Shown here: one piece after another, positions 20,500-32,408 of the stretch
Position numbering within the stretch: the first letter of the stretch is position 1
Layout of the letters: the number at the start of each line of letters is the position of its first letter
Source: Gnetum montanum
Taxonomy: Eukaryota; Streptophyta; Gnetopsida; Gnetales; Gnetaceae
DNA length: 64,000 nucleotides
Direction: 5' to 3'
Assembly (NCBI GenBank): GCA_015680685.1
Contig: MNCI01020717.1
Location: forward strand, 411,523 to 475,522
Position numbers and translations under genes: made by a program
The notes under the pieces: model-generated
The model's database searches: none
Seen by the model: only the letters and a program-made list of their open reading frames with translations
What the model was told of the DNA's origin: nothing

Positions 20500-22200
20500 G
20501 ATCTTTCCACTTTGTTGTCAACTTACTAGGGAACCTATGTGACTACATGTTGTAGAGTAAAAATTGATTTCCTTATAAAAATTTCTTATTAAGTATATTT
20601 TTATCATGCATGAACTTCATTTGTTTTCTTACTATTCATTGTTTATCAAGTCCCTGCATGCATGACTTGTCAAATTCATGTATTTGAGTCATCCTAAGAT
20701 GGATATTAAACTCTTCTTCAAAACTCAATTGATTGGCTAATCTTGAGAACTAGTACTTAATTTTCACACATAAGAGATACTCTTTACCATAAATTAATTA
20801 ATAAGGTGAGTATCCTAAAATTGGTTTATAGGTGGTCTTATAAGCTCATAATGCATCATATTACTTTTTATACCAATCCTACTTTTTAGTGCATATTGTT
20901 TTGATTAAGATTTTTAGAATGATTCAATTGGCATTTTCAACTTGACCATTAGTTTGGAATTGATAGGAAGTTTTTATTTTATGTTGGATTCCACATTTTT
21001 TAATGAATCTCTCCATGAATTTGTTGAAAAAATAAGTTTCCTAATCACTAATAAGTGCACATGGGATTTTAAATCATATAAGAATATGCTCCTTTAGAAG
21101 GGTTACAACTAACTTGACATCATTCATTGGGGTTGCCTTAACTTCTATCCATTTAGTTACATAATCAATACAAACTCAATTATATTGAAAACTATTTAAA
21201 AAGGAAAATATCCTAAAAATATATACTCATATATCAAATTGTTTTATTATTAATATGAGATTAAGTAGCATCTCATGTCTTTTCAACATTGGTCTTGGCC
21301 ATGGACACTTATTATGACATCTCGTCCTTGGATGTCATAGCAAACATCAATTATATGATATATTAGACATTATGCATATGAAGAAAATATACCAAATGCA
21401 AAATATATGTACCATTCAAAATTATTCATAAGAGAAATAAGAGGAAAAATGCAAAAGGAAAAAGAAAAGAATGCTTTATTGATAAGAAATGGAGTCTCTA
21501 GATCATGATTTGAGAGTGCTTCTTGGGGATTTTTTTCTTTGGTATCTATCCCTTAGAGGCAATCCAACACTACCACCATGATTAGGCCTACAACTAGCTA
21601 GAAGGAATGGCTAGTCCACTTCTTATCCTGCTTCACCCAGCTCTTGCGACTTGCCTATACTGAATCCACCACTCCATGTTGGCATGACCTCTATGCCCAG
21701 GTATAAATGCCTTCGGTCAAACCTCCAAAGGTTACCTCAAGAGACATGTCTGTTATTACAATGTGCCCTTTGAGGTCTCAATTACAACTACCCTTTCAAG
21801 TCTTGTTATGATAACAATAACACTTGTTATGAAGAGGCATCATCTTCACTATGTAGCAACATCATTTGGGAATGGGGATGTAACTAATCACATCCTTGAA
21901 CATATGTATGGGAATCCTTAAAAATAGTGGGCTAATAAAACCCACTTTCTAAAACCTTTAGGGTTATGCCACATCTATCAAAGTGTACACCTCTAAGATT
22001 ATCATGACATAGATAGAGAATTTCTTACCATTCCTCATAAAAAACATAACTTCTAACTACCTCATCTCTACATATATGATAGAGGTAAGGTTCACTACAT
22101 ATTTATTTGGATACATCCTCTAAGAAAATTTTCCTCTCTTCTTAACTCCAATGGGTTGGGATTTTTATGGTGGCTAGATAGTTGGCTATGTTTGCAAACC
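20500..22200 (-). pseudogene. pol (IN): Athila-like integrase pseudogene, interrupted
   Basis: Reading right to left: FANIANYLATIKIPTHWS near 22190, a VLESGFY..TIFKDSHTY segment near 21900 from the zinc-binding domain, then after a foreign stretch (21311-21855) LKRHEMLLN, the catalytic core with VDYVTKWIEVKATP (in which the first aspartate lies), ALISD for the second, and YQFQTNGQVENAN for the Glu-containing block, with stop codons between. It finishes with AYKTTYKPILGYSPY and IYGKEYLL, hallmarks of the Athila/Tat integrase C terminus, and an EFDKSCMQ-type helix at about 20660. Integrase would insert element DNA in the nucleus. Many stops and frameshifts make it dead. Confidence 0.85.
21311..21855 (-). 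other. Foreign segment inside the integrase pseudogene
   Basis: Integrase similarity stops near 21855 and resumes near 21305. The 0.55 kb between is less A+T-rich, has no matching frame, and near its left end has GACATC..GATGTC arms (21317-21337). On the - strand it carries ATCAATAAAGCATTC. It looks like an insertion, possibly a diverged solo LTR, but I could not find a clean target-site duplication. Confidence 0.45.
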
Positions 22201-22439
22201 ATGGATCCTTCTTAGCTAAGAAAAGTTTTTGATTAGGTAACTTGTCATTAAATTACCCTTTAGTTATATTTTCTTCTAAGGTTTATAGACTAGAAAGGTT
22301 ATAAGCCACAACATTGTCCCTACCTCTTTTATCAAGGATACAAAGATTAAATTCTTGAAGTATTAGATATCATCTCATGATGCTTGCATTTTCTATCTAT
22401 TTATTGGTTAATAAATTAATAGATAAATCATCTATATAT

Positions 22440-22904
22440 ACCCTAATTGTGTACTCAATTACATAGTATTTAAAGTTTTTTAAGGCGTACATGATCACTA
22501 TGATTTTTTTTGTTCTTTTGTAATTTACTAAGACTTAATCTAAGATTTTAGTCACATAATAAATTTCTCTTAGCTTAATTTCTATATATCATTTAAGGAT
22601 AGCTCCTACGGTTGTATTACCTACATCATACATTAAATTAAAAGGAAAATCCCAATTGCATGAATTAAGTACTAGTGTAAATGTTAGATTTTCCTTAATT
22701 TCATTAAAAATTTGTTGGCACTAATCAATCAATGCAAAAGATACATCTTTTTCTAAGAGTTTATAAGGGAGTTTTGCTTTGCTAGAGAAGTTCTTAATAA
22801 ATCTCCTATAATCTCTAGCATGTTTCAAAAAAGATCTTAATGTTCTTAAGTTGGTTAGAGATGGGAGTGTTAAAATAACCTAAACTTACTCTTCATTCTT
22901 CTTA
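22440..22904 (-). pseudogene. pol (RH): Athila-like RNase H pseudogene
   Basis: Continuing the pol frame after reverse transcriptase, the - strand shows LPYKLLEKDVSF, a QQIFNEIKENLTF segment, a DFPFNLMYDVGN stretch corresponding to the first catalytic aspartate, TVGAILK, and EIYYVTKILD. This is the tether and RNase H start seen in Ty3/gypsy polyproteins, where it removes RNA from the hybrid. Stops are frequent, and similarity fades to the left. Confidence 0.75.
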
Positions 22905-23425
22905 ATCCCTTCTTTTAAAATCATGTCCTAAAACTACATCACTAGTTACCATTAGATGGTTTTTTTCCATTTGATTTTTGGGTTCTTTTCAATACAACTA
23001 TTTAAGCCATATTCTAATCTTTCTAATATTTGTTCATACATATTCCTAGATAATGAAAAATCATCCATAAATACCTCTACATTTTTCTCAAACATATCAG
23101 AAAAAATGAATATCATGACCCATTGAATAGTGGTTGGTATGTTGTAAAGATAAAAAGGCATATGTCGATATGAAATATTTAGTAAAGATAAGTAAATGTT
23201 ATCTTTTTCTTGATCTTCTAGGGCTATGGATACTTGGTTATAACCATCAAATCCATCAAAAAATTAATAATATCTATGTCCTTCTAGACACTATAATTTG
23301 GCATATATATGATAGAGGGAAATGATCCTTTTTGTACTTTGATTAAGTTTTCTATAATCTAGACACACATCATTTACTCCCATTTTTAGGTACAATAGTA
23401 CTGAGACTTAATCATTCACTGTTGG
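22905..23425 (-). pseudogene. pol (RT): Athila-like reverse transcriptase pseudogene
   Basis: The - strand has the conserved blocks in order: CLDYRKLNQSTK, a GFDGYNQVSIALEDQEK segment, YRHMPFYLYNIPTTIQWVM, then FSDMFEKNVEVFMDDFS, which retains the catalytic Asp pair in the FMDDFS form characteristic of Athila/Tat rather than chromoviruses (YFDDIL). The part from 23161 to 22952 is still open. It would copy element RNA into DNA from a tRNA primer. This is the clearest trace in the window of the pol function the A/B family lacks. Confidence 0.9.
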
Positions 23426-24129
23426 CTATAGGATAAATTATGCCTTCCTTCAATATTTTAGTTATTTAATGTTTTACAACTTGATTAAGGATTTGGTTTA
23501 TTCTTCTTAAAGGGATTCTAAGTAGTTTAATTTTATTTTCAAGGTAAATATGATCTTGGTAGATGTTGGAGTAAATTCCATAATGTAAAATCTTCATAAC
23601 TTCATGTGAATGGCTTGGATATCTATTTTAAAATTTCAAGTAAATTTTTATTATTAATGGTTTATATTATTCAAAAAATATGTGCTTTAATGTAATTGTC
23701 TATTCCTTGAGTTGGAAAGAGTTATTGTTTGATTGATCTATATTTTTTCCTATGATTTCCAATCAAAGGTTTAGGATTTGATCTAGTAGATTGTTTTGTT
23801 CTATGATGGGAGAATCTAATAGTTCTTCTTCAAAATTATTTAATGATAACACTTTTCTATCCTTTATGATGGCTGGAGTAAGAATTGAATAAAGTATTTT
23901 TTCTTTCTTAATATCTTGGTTTATTCTATTATCTTTTGCTTTGTGAAATATATTGAGATTAAATGTAAGAAAAGAAAAAGTAAATTGAAGTTGTTCTAAC
24001 TTGCAATAAATAATTGCATCTACTATAGCAAGTCAGGATCTTCATAAAATAAAAGGGAGACATTTGAGAGCCTTAACTTCTAAAATAATAAAATATACAG
24101 GATACCTTATTCTACTTGCACTATTAGAT

Positions 24130-24340
24130 CCTGAAATATTCCTAATGGTTTGATCATTGAATTATTAACTATTAATATAAACATATTGACTTTTCTTATA
24201 TTATCTAGGTTAAAGGTCTTTGCCATTTTACATGGTATAATGCTAATGCTTATCCCTTAGTCTAATAGCATTCCTAATCTTCTTACCATTAATTTTATGG
24301 GAATATTTGGTATCCTTTGATTGTAAAACTTTGGAATCTC
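24130..24340 (-). pseudogene. pol (PR): Athila-like aspartic protease remnant
   Basis: Just before the A2 LTR, the - strand reads D*GISISIIPCKMAKTF, which fits the DLGASINLMP-type active-site block of Athila/Tat protease, followed by a MIKPLGIFQDLIVQVE stretch matching the flap region. The gag-side part should continue upstream but is displaced by the A2/B1 insertion and was not found to the right of 32408. Confidence 0.6.
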
Positions 24341-24359
24341 ATAGATTTTAATAAGTTGT

Positions 24360-25168
24360 TGATGAGTGGTGAGGTACCCCTACACTCAACCATACGAATA
24401 TGAGTGTTTCACGCACAATCCAGTTGAACTCCGCAGATGGATTAGTTGTGGTATCTAGATGGTTATTCTTAGGTCATAGTTTGCTGTCTTCCCATCTGGA
24501 CTAGTGTTAACTTTGTCACATATGGTTTAGTCCACATTGAGGTGTATGATGTGTTCCTATACTACTGCTACTCCTGCATAGAATGGAAAATGATATTAAC
24601 TAAGCTAAGAGAGAGAGAGGGTGAGAGAGAATCTAAGCTAGCCTAAGTGCGATGAGCATCCATTCCTCAATCATCTGTACACATCTTGGACTTCATGCAC
24701 GACTATCACTGGGATTACCAAGAGCAGATCCTAGGTATGCTACTAGGTTACCAAGTAGTCACACTTAAATGCTCGTAATCAAGTCATACTCATTTCGCAT
24801 TTAACAGGAGTTTAGGGTGAAGAGATATTAACTAAGAAAGAAGTATATACAAATTAAATAAATAATTAAGCTAAGTGAATGTTGCAATGATGAAGTAATC
24901 TAGATCTTTATTTTTGGTCATGTGTGTGTCCAAGTACGTCACACTCAAATAAGGATGCTGTACAATTACAATCACCATACTACAGGCATGCACTAGGAGA
25001 GAAGGGTTAAGAGAAGAACTACATAAAACTTAACACTTAAACTAATAACTAAAAAACTGCCCATCGAAACTGTCTATCTCTTATTTATAGATGAGGAGAT
25101 AGGTTACGATATAGCGTATGCGATATCACATACGTGATATTGTGGTTAACTAAAATGGCAACTCATCA
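24360..25168 (-). repeat. A2 3' LTR
   Basis: The 809-bp LTR is bounded by TGATGAGTGG on the left and CTCATCA on the right as written on the + strand, next to the polypurine tract TACCCCCATGACT (25169-25181). TATTTATA at 25082-25089 is the TATA box on the - strand, only 79 bases from the U3 end. U3 is shorter than in A1, with three GATATCGC-like words, several mutated at CpG. Confidence 0.92.
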
Positions 25169-25349
25169 TACCCCCATGACTGAATGAAAACTCATCCTTG
25201 AGTTATAGTGAGAACAAGATCTATTGATTACACAGTGGATAGGTACGGGATTATTCAATGGTGAAAATGGGTTTATGCTGCAGTGTGGAATCAGAACAAA
25301 ATTGAGACACAACATAAAGAATGTGCTACAATTACAAAATTGGTGGAAC

Positions 25350-26921
25350 TCATGTAGTTTCTGGTGGTGGTAGATCCCCCATAGGTGCTTTCCCCTTGTC
25401 TTGTGCTCTAGGTCTTGGGACTTGATGGCGTTGAAGTATGGCATGATGTTTCTCCTCTTCGGTCTAGGGGTCTTGCACCATCCATGCTAATGTTCTAATT
25501 TTTGATGGAGTTTGCAATTCCCATGGGTAGGGTAGTTGCGGAAAAATTTGATTTTCCTTGACATACTAAGCTGCAAACACCCATCGTTCCTTCTCGTAGG
25601 CTTTAGCTTTGTCTTTATATTCTTGAAAATTGGCAAGTTGTCGAGCCAAATCTATTGCGACACCTTTTTGTCCATGGTAGCTTGCTTTCACCACCTCGAG
25701 TTCAGAATTTGCAATCTCCAATTTTTGTAATATCTTCTTGTATTCTACAAATTCTATTTCATATTTTCTATAGGTGGTAGCTACCTATTGATCAAGCTCT
25801 GTTCTTGGGTGCCTTGCTGTTAACATGGCAAGGTTAGCATACCATAGGTTTGCCAACTCCATGTATTCTGTAAGATCTTGGATCTGTAGGTCTTGGTTCT
25901 TAACTTCCACCTAGTGGAAAAATGCATATGTGTCCAATATGGCCCACCAATCAGTGTGTTGAGCACTGATAGCATTGATGTGGGCCTTGGCCATATGGAT
26001 CCCCTTCTCAAGGATCTGTTTGTACATCCCCACCTGGTCTTGGAAGTGCTCCTTTAGCTTTTCATGCTGTTTAGCCTCATTTTTACACATGCTTATTTTG
26101 ATAGCTATCTTTTGATGGATGGTGCGTACCTTCTTCATTGAGAGGGTTTAATTCTCCTTGGCTAAACAACTCATGTCTTGGTTGACCTAGATGAATTGTT
26201 CTTGCAACTAATGAAAGTGTTCTTCAAGAACATTCTTTTGCTTCTCCATGGAGGTCAACCGAACGTTGTCAGCAACAAGCTACTTGTTTTCCTCTTGTAA
26301 GGCCTTGAGTGCCTTGTTATGTGAATGAGTTTGCACCTGTGTTGCAGAGGCATCCCAAACAGCCTTCTCTTTTTCTTCTGCCATCCTTTTATTCTTTGTC
26401 AATAGTTTATTAAGTTGCTTAGTTTTGAAAGTGTCCAGCTAGTTCTGAGAAACCGTTGGCCCTGTATTTGGAAGGTTTAATACTTCCAAAATGGCTTGAA
26501 TAGAGAAATCAACAGTCACACCAAAAATCTTAATCATGGTGCCTTCTTCTTTGTTGTGACAAAATTGGTATGTTTTCCCTAAGTACTAGGCACCACTTTC
26601 AGAGAGGGTAGGCCATAACGGGAACCCTGTGAGGTGATCCCTAACGGCCTCCAGAGAAAACTCTACAAACAATCGAAATTTTAACTCCACAATCACTGTA
26701 GTGAATGTGGACTTCTTGTGAATGGCCTGAACACAATCCTAGGGCAACATGAGATGTTGTCCCTGTTCAACCGCTACAGTAGCAGGGTCCTCTTGGTGGA
26801 TGCTAAATGATTGTTCCTCCTACTTTGCATGTTGTCTGGCAGGATCTTGTCTTCCTTTTCTCCTAGGTTGTTTTCTCCCACCTTGAGTAGGACCTTCCTG
26901 TTGTCCTCGTTTCGGGGCCAT
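25350..26921 (-). pseudogene. A2 ORF2 pseudogene (524 codons, internal deletion)
   Basis: It opens with ATG at 26921 (MAPKRGQQEGPTQGGRKQPR), a strongly basic start that could act as a nuclear localisation signal, and stays in one frame to TGA 25350-25352 with stops only. The N half of the domain is present (TLSESGA, KIFGVTVDFSI), but the frame then jumps from NTGP directly to the coiled coil (LDTFKTKQLNKL). The segment with KERVYFK and LCRRAG, about 1.2 kb in A1, is lacking. Because the frame is kept across the junction, the short form may once have been functional. The C terminus matches A1 (GKAPMGDLPPPETT). Confidence 0.85.
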
Positions 26922-28792
26922 CTACAATCACATGGGGCCAATCGTTAGTAAGGTTGTTACCAAAGTTAGGTTATACCTTACTGCTTTCCTTAATAGATTT
27001 ACTTTATTTTCATGTGATGTTAATTATTGGAAGAACATGTCCCTGAAAGATTATGATGTTGAGTCCTCTTTGCTTAGGTGGTTTTCAAATTTAATTTTTT
27101 GGTATAGCTAAGGGGATGAAATTTTTTTTGACACATTTTATTCCTAATTTTACAACTAATTACCCTTAAATATTCCCTTTGGATGATGATGAATTTCAAA
27201 ACATTTGTGCACTATTCAGCATGTGCCCCTCCCCCATGACTAAGTTGAACACTCTGGGTTCAAGTAGGTTCAAATGGAATGAAAATTGGAGTACCAGCGA
27301 GCGAGTTATGGATATGAAAGATAGGGATGCACAATCGTGAGTCATAGAGAGGAATTTGAAAAACTTCCCCTACATGAACAGTTGCAAATGATGTTGATTA
27401 GCACAGAGGGGTCACATATATATATTTTCATCAAAGTTAGAGAATGTACCGAATTTTTAATAATTTTTTGAAATTAAACGATGGAAACTAAGGACATCTG
27501 GATGATTGTTAAAGGGTTCTAGGGTAATTCAACTAGTTTTGAAGGCATGAGAATTATGATGGTGTGGAATTTATCAATAAGGATCTCGGATGGTAGAGAA
27601 AAAGGCTATGTGATGGTTCATAGGAATGTTGAATTGAAGGGATAGTAATAAGGGAAAGAAAATCATTGGCAATATGCTAAGGATAATAAATGGTATGTGG
27701 GAGATGGGTCATTAGTGAAAATTACAAAAATTACACAAGTGGGTCCTCCCCAAAGCAAGTTCCAACCTTTAATGCCCTTGCGTAACCACACTTAAAAGTG
27801 TCCATGGGCACTTGAAGGGTTAAATGTAATCCACACTAATTCCACAAAACACACACATGTAAATATCATTGGAATGAGGTAAGAATTCTATGCTATATGA
27901 GACATGAGCTACAATTACATGAACAACGAGGTGAGATGCACTACAGAAGGGATTGTAGAGATTGGGACATGAGGCAATTGACCTAGGGCACAATGAGTCC
28001 TACATGTAAAGCATGATTAAGGTGTCATTAACCCATTGTTCCAAGATCAAGACCAAGTCCATTCCTCTAATCAGTGACACTGCATTGGTTCATCCCATGA
28101 TGAGCAACTATGAGAGTACCATATAAATAAGGCATATGATCACTTGGCATTTTATTCAAGGGAGGAGTGATTTTTGCTTTGTGGCACTTTTCTTTTCATT
28201 TTTTCTCTCTCTTTTTTTTTCGATTGCTAAATCCAAATAAGTTGTCAACCTTCAGGCATGGGTGCATGTCTTTCCAGTGGGTCCCCCTTAGAGCAACATT
28301 TGATTTTTGAGTGCCCTTTTGATTACTCTTACTTCCATTTTTTGTTAGATCTACAAGGATCTTAGTACAACTACGTTGCATGATAACTCTCATAGACGTC
28401 ACCAAAGAGAATCCCCAGGTCCCCTTGATGTCACACCCTAATCATTCCCCATTGGTCCATCCTCCTTCATTCTAGGTATAATGAACACAAAATTAATTTT
28501 AAGTTTAAATAAATGTCAAGACTGTCACTGTACCCTCGAACAAAATCTCTTATTTGTAGGATGGATGAGTGGGTGTAGTGGGCTCACTGTCCAAATAATT
28601 GATCACTCGAGACTCGATAACATAGAACACACCTCAACCAATGAGCCACATGAGTATTTTATTCATAGATGAGATTACTTGTAAAAATGTAAAAAGAAAA
28701 AAAGGAAAAAAGATAAAACAAAAAATTGAAAAATGGAAAACTAGAAAACAAAAAGTTGTAAAATTGAAGAAAATAAAAAATAGTTATTAATC
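26922..28792 (-). other. A2 gag-ORF2 spacer
   Basis: This is the counterpart of 7254-9298 in A1. Just upstream of the ORF2 ATG is TGATTGTAG, an acceptor-like end. A PPT-like CCCCCATGACT lies at 27231-27241, and a TATA-like ATATATATAT at 27415-27426 on the - strand. The palindromes seen in A1 are missing. T-rich and A-rich tracts are present (28675-28790 and 28185-28220). Confidence 0.6.
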
Positions 28793-30164
28793 CTACTTGT
28801 TATTAGAATGGGGGATATCCCCATAACTAAACATTTGAGCATGGTGAGGATTAATAAATGAAAGATGAGGATCCTTGCATGTTGAAAACATTGAAACCTG
28901 GTCATACCTACCCCATTGGGGTCCACACGCTTGATTATAGTAAACATAGTGGGGCAATATATGAGATGTGGTTCTTGGATAAAGAGTTGACCCACTATGA
29001 TATTTGGGACTATTAGATGGTATGCAAGGATCAGGATGTCACCCTCCATGGCTATATTCATTGGGTCATATGGTTGTTGGAGTGTTGATTGGTGGCCCTG
29101 ATGAAGTAACACAAGGCGTTGGGTTCGAAGAGGAGGATGCACCATAGTGTTGGACTTGTGCTAAGTTGGAGGATGTAGTGGCCTTGGAATTGTGTTGTCC
29201 CTTTCTAGGGTCATTTCTAAAGAAGGGACGCCTTCGATGTTGCTGAGTTCTTTCACTGCTATTGGAAATAGTAACATAAGTAACGTTTGGGGGTTTTTGC
29301 TATGGTGGAGACACCTTAGGAATAGTTGGTGGTGATGTAGAAGGAGGGAAAGGATGAAAATGTTGAAAGTTAGGAGAAGTGTGAGGTACACAATGCGGTG
29401 GTTGTGTTGAGGTCATGGGCTGATAGTATTGAGGAGAATGGTAATGCGGTGGGTTAGAGTATGTTGACCCAGTTGGGAAAACATGATGATATGAAGGGTG
29501 TCTCCAATTTAGGGGTGGCTTCCCCCACGACTGGGATTGTTGCCACTGTGATCAAACATAGTATCTTTGTACAAACTCTGGGTGTAACGTGCTTCCCCAA
29601 TGCTCATATAAATATAACAAGATTGGGCATTGGCCCTTGGGATGATCATACAGGAAAATGTTGCATTCATATGTGTGATTGGCAATTGAGATCTTATTTT
29701 TCTTATCTCTTCTTTTTGATTGTCTAATAATACTTTTTATTGCTTCTCGGGTTGTCAAAACTCTATCTCCAATGATATCGATATATTCTCCATACTTTTT
29801 ATGCGTCCATTCCAACATCTTATTGATCTTTGCCTCGACTTCCTCTGATGATTGTTGTACTGGCAAAGATGGTTCTTTCCCCTTATGGTAGGTTGATTTC
29901 TCCTTTTTGTGATTATGGTCCTTTGTTAAGTTGAGATTTTGGTTCCTTTGATGTTTTTCAACACTCTCCCATCTAGCCATTTCTCCTTCTTCTTTTGCTA
30001 CCTACTTAATAAGCTCTTGGAATTGATGGGTTCATAGTTCATATAGTTGACCTTGGGCATACATTCCTAGCGTCTCTCTTGTTTCGTCACGAAGCCCATC
30101 AATGATATGATACATTATCCTTTCCTTGGAGAACTCATGGCCTAGAAAGTTGTTTAATAGTGCA
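28793..30164 (-). pseudogene. gag: A2 gag pseudogene, N-terminally truncated
   Basis: The gag frame ends at TAG 28793-28795 and begins mid-protein at the junction. Visible in order are LLNNFLGHEFSKER, YHIIDGLRDETRETLGMYAQ, MARWESVEKHQ, the charged linker, CNIFLYDHPKGQC (second knuckle cysteine changed to Phe, as in A3), a Pro/Gln-rich tail and the Tyr-rich end. The 30032-30241 open frame is chimeric: its first residues come from antisense B1 DNA and the remainder from gag. Confidence 0.88.
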
Positions 30165-31237
30165 ACTTCAAGGGGATTTGTTGCATTTGTGTTGGCCATT
30201 CTCTTGGGTGTTTGGATGTTTTCTTCTTGGGTTCTTACCATTCTGACATTGCTCCATTATCGAGAAGCTGAGCTAATAAAAATAATAAGTCTTTGCATGG
30301 TGTTGTTCTCACGAAAAGAAATAGTGAGAATTCAAAGCACATCTCTTAGATAAATTAATCATCTGGGCTACAAGCACTAGTTATGGAACTAAACAAATAT
30401 GTTCCCTCTAACTAAGGCCCCCTCTCGCTTCCTACTTTTCCTTTTCTTGTTTCCTTGGAATGGGGTGACTCTTTGGTGAATGAATTCTTGCTACTTCAAG
30501 TGGATGGATTGGCCAAGTGTATTAATGTGAAGTCATTGAATGTGGATTGTTTGAGGCTGGATTTGGAATGAGATCTACTAAGTCACATTAACCATACATA
30601 CACAAGGGGTTGTACACCACCTTGTTCTTGGGACTCCATTCCATTATCTTCTCCTCATCATTCTTTCTCCATTTTCCCACCTCATTGCTGGCTGTATCAA
30701 TAGTCTATATTTTGGTTGATGCATTATTTTCTTTTTGGTAAACTCTTAGGGTTAAGACTTTAACTATTGCTTCCAAATGACATTTCTAGAGCCTATGGAC
30801 TCTTTGAATGTGGGATTGCTAGGGCATTAAGGGTATGAGCCTACTTTGGGGAGGACCCATTGGCATTCCTATTTGGTGCATCAGTTAACTTCTTTCCCTT
30901 AAACATTTCCGCAATCAACATTTATTTTGTTCATTTTCACCTTTGACATCCATTTTATCAGCGTTGCCATTGTTTCTTTTTCTTCATCTTTCTTATTCCT
31001 TATATTTTTCCATTCTATCGCTACTAGAGGATCACTCTTAGTCATGGGGGTCCTGGTCCAATTTTTTCAATTTTCTCCTAACCTCTACACCTTACACCTT
31101 CGGTAGTCACCAGTGTTATATCTCTAGAATCTGTATTAGCCATATCACATAGCTAATAAACCGTACATCGAGGTAAGGTATCAATTACATTGTGATTTAT
31201 TTATCCTTGCTAATATGAGACTGTCTTATATGTGCAG

Positions 31238-31419
31238 TTGGAAATCATACAACAATAGACTGGTGTTGGAGGAAACACTTAGGATGGACTGGTGCTGGAA
31301 CTATATGCAAGGAACAAGATTGATGGCGTGGTTATGGATGGACAACGGAAGGCGCAATTTTGGCATCAGCAACAACCCATCTTTTTCTTTTCTCTCTCTC
31401 TTCTCTCTCAGTTGCTAAA
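31238..31419 (+). pseudogene. B1 ORF2 (short B-type)
   Basis: Aligning with B2, the start codon is TTG at 31238, preceded by TATGTGCAG. The first codons (EIIQQ) and the later GQRKAQFWHQQQP and SLLSQLLNKAR segments match B2 in different frames, so at least one frameshift is present. The product would be about 60-80 residues, Gln-rich then Phe/Ser/Leu-rich, with no recognised domain. It sits where ORF2 lies in family A, so it may be a remnant left by deletion of that gene. Confidence 0.45.
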
Positions 31420-31610
31420 CAAGGCTAGATGTGAAATGTGTATAGTGTTCACTCTTGAGGTCATGAATAATAATTTTTCCATGTATTGTAATGATGATCC
31501 ATTCACGTGTCACCCCATTCACCATTAGTGTCATTCAAGTCAATAATTCCATACATTCCCAATATTTTGTAAGGAATTCGAGGACGAGTTTTCATTTAGT
31601 CATGAGGATA

Positions 31611-32408
31611 TGATGAGCCACGATATTTCATCTGCCTCTCGATATCACATACACGATATCGTGTCCCATATTATTATCTATAAATAAGAGGTGGCTTCCC
31701 TTGTTTTAGGCAGTTAGACTTAGAACCTTAGCTAAACTCTTGCAGTTTTACTATTCTAGAGTTAGAATAATTTCCATGTACCCACACTAGAAGTCTTAAA
31801 GTGAATGGATCTTTATTCGAGAAAATTGTACTTGAGCACACATTTGTGTATGATAATAAAGATGACCTTTATGATAAACCTTGTAGCATATGGACTAAGC
31901 TAAATAGTAATTAATTATTGTTGAATGTTTAAATGCTTTCTTAGTTAATTAATCTCTCTTAACCCTTGACTCTCCTAATTAAGTACACTCAATATGACCG
32001 CTTCGAGCATGTGTGTAATGCTTGGTAACCCAATAACGATTAGCGTTCAGTAACCCTAGTAGCGTTGCACTAGTTCAGGATGTGTGTGGCAACTGGGAAT
32101 GGATACTGGTGTTAGGAACAATTAGAACTTAGTTAGTGAATAGTTAATGAAATTTAGTCCCTTAATTCTCTTCACCTTACCTTATTAGCATAAGACATTA
32201 AAAAGATAAAAGATATAAAAATCATATACCTCAAGCTTACTTAATGATACAACCATGACAATACAAGTAATTTTGGGAAGACAACAATTGATTAACCTTA
32301 AGTGTTTCATTAAGGTGCGTAAGCACTTAGTCCTTGGAATTCAACTGGATTACGTGTGAAATGCTTGTATTCGTATGGTTGAGTGTAGGGGTACCTCTCC
32401 ACTTATCA
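31611..32408 (+). repeat. B1 3' LTR
   Basis: The 798-bp LTR starts TGATGAGCC and ends ACTTATCA. U3 is only 68 bases before TATAAATA (31679-31686), with two palindromic words. R/U5 has AATAAAGATG and the GCTTGGTAACCC and CAGTAACCCTAGTAG words. Flanking base 32409 begins ATGGG. Confidence 0.9.

Larger units (their letters stand above)
24360..30164 (-). mobile_element. Element A2: 5'-truncated copy of family A
   Basis: From right to left it holds gag (from an internal point), spacer, ORF2, polypurine tract and 3' LTR. The 5' LTR, primer-binding site and start of gag are missing: the family A match ends near 30164, where the inverted copy B1 begins. It is inserted in the protease region of the Athila-like element. 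The left flank is GTTGT (24355-24359); no matching duplication is found at 32409, consistent with truncation. Confidence 0.88.
30164..32408 (+). mobile_element. Element B1: 5'-truncated copy of subfamily B, inverted relative to A2
   Basis: The stretch matches, in reverse complement, about 61694-63242 of B2: the GTGTTTGGATGTTTTCTTCTTG block, the GAAGCTGAG..AATAA block, and the end leading into the LTR. Gag and the 5' LTR are absent. It begins exactly where A2 stops. It contains a PPT-like AGTCATGGGGG at 31040-31050 and a mutated terminal polypurine tract, AGTCATGAGGATA, before the LTR. Confidence 0.82.

Noticed and set aside
23134-23325. 63-codon + strand open frame
   Set aside because: It overlaps, in antisense, the reverse transcriptase catalytic region of the Athila-like pol.
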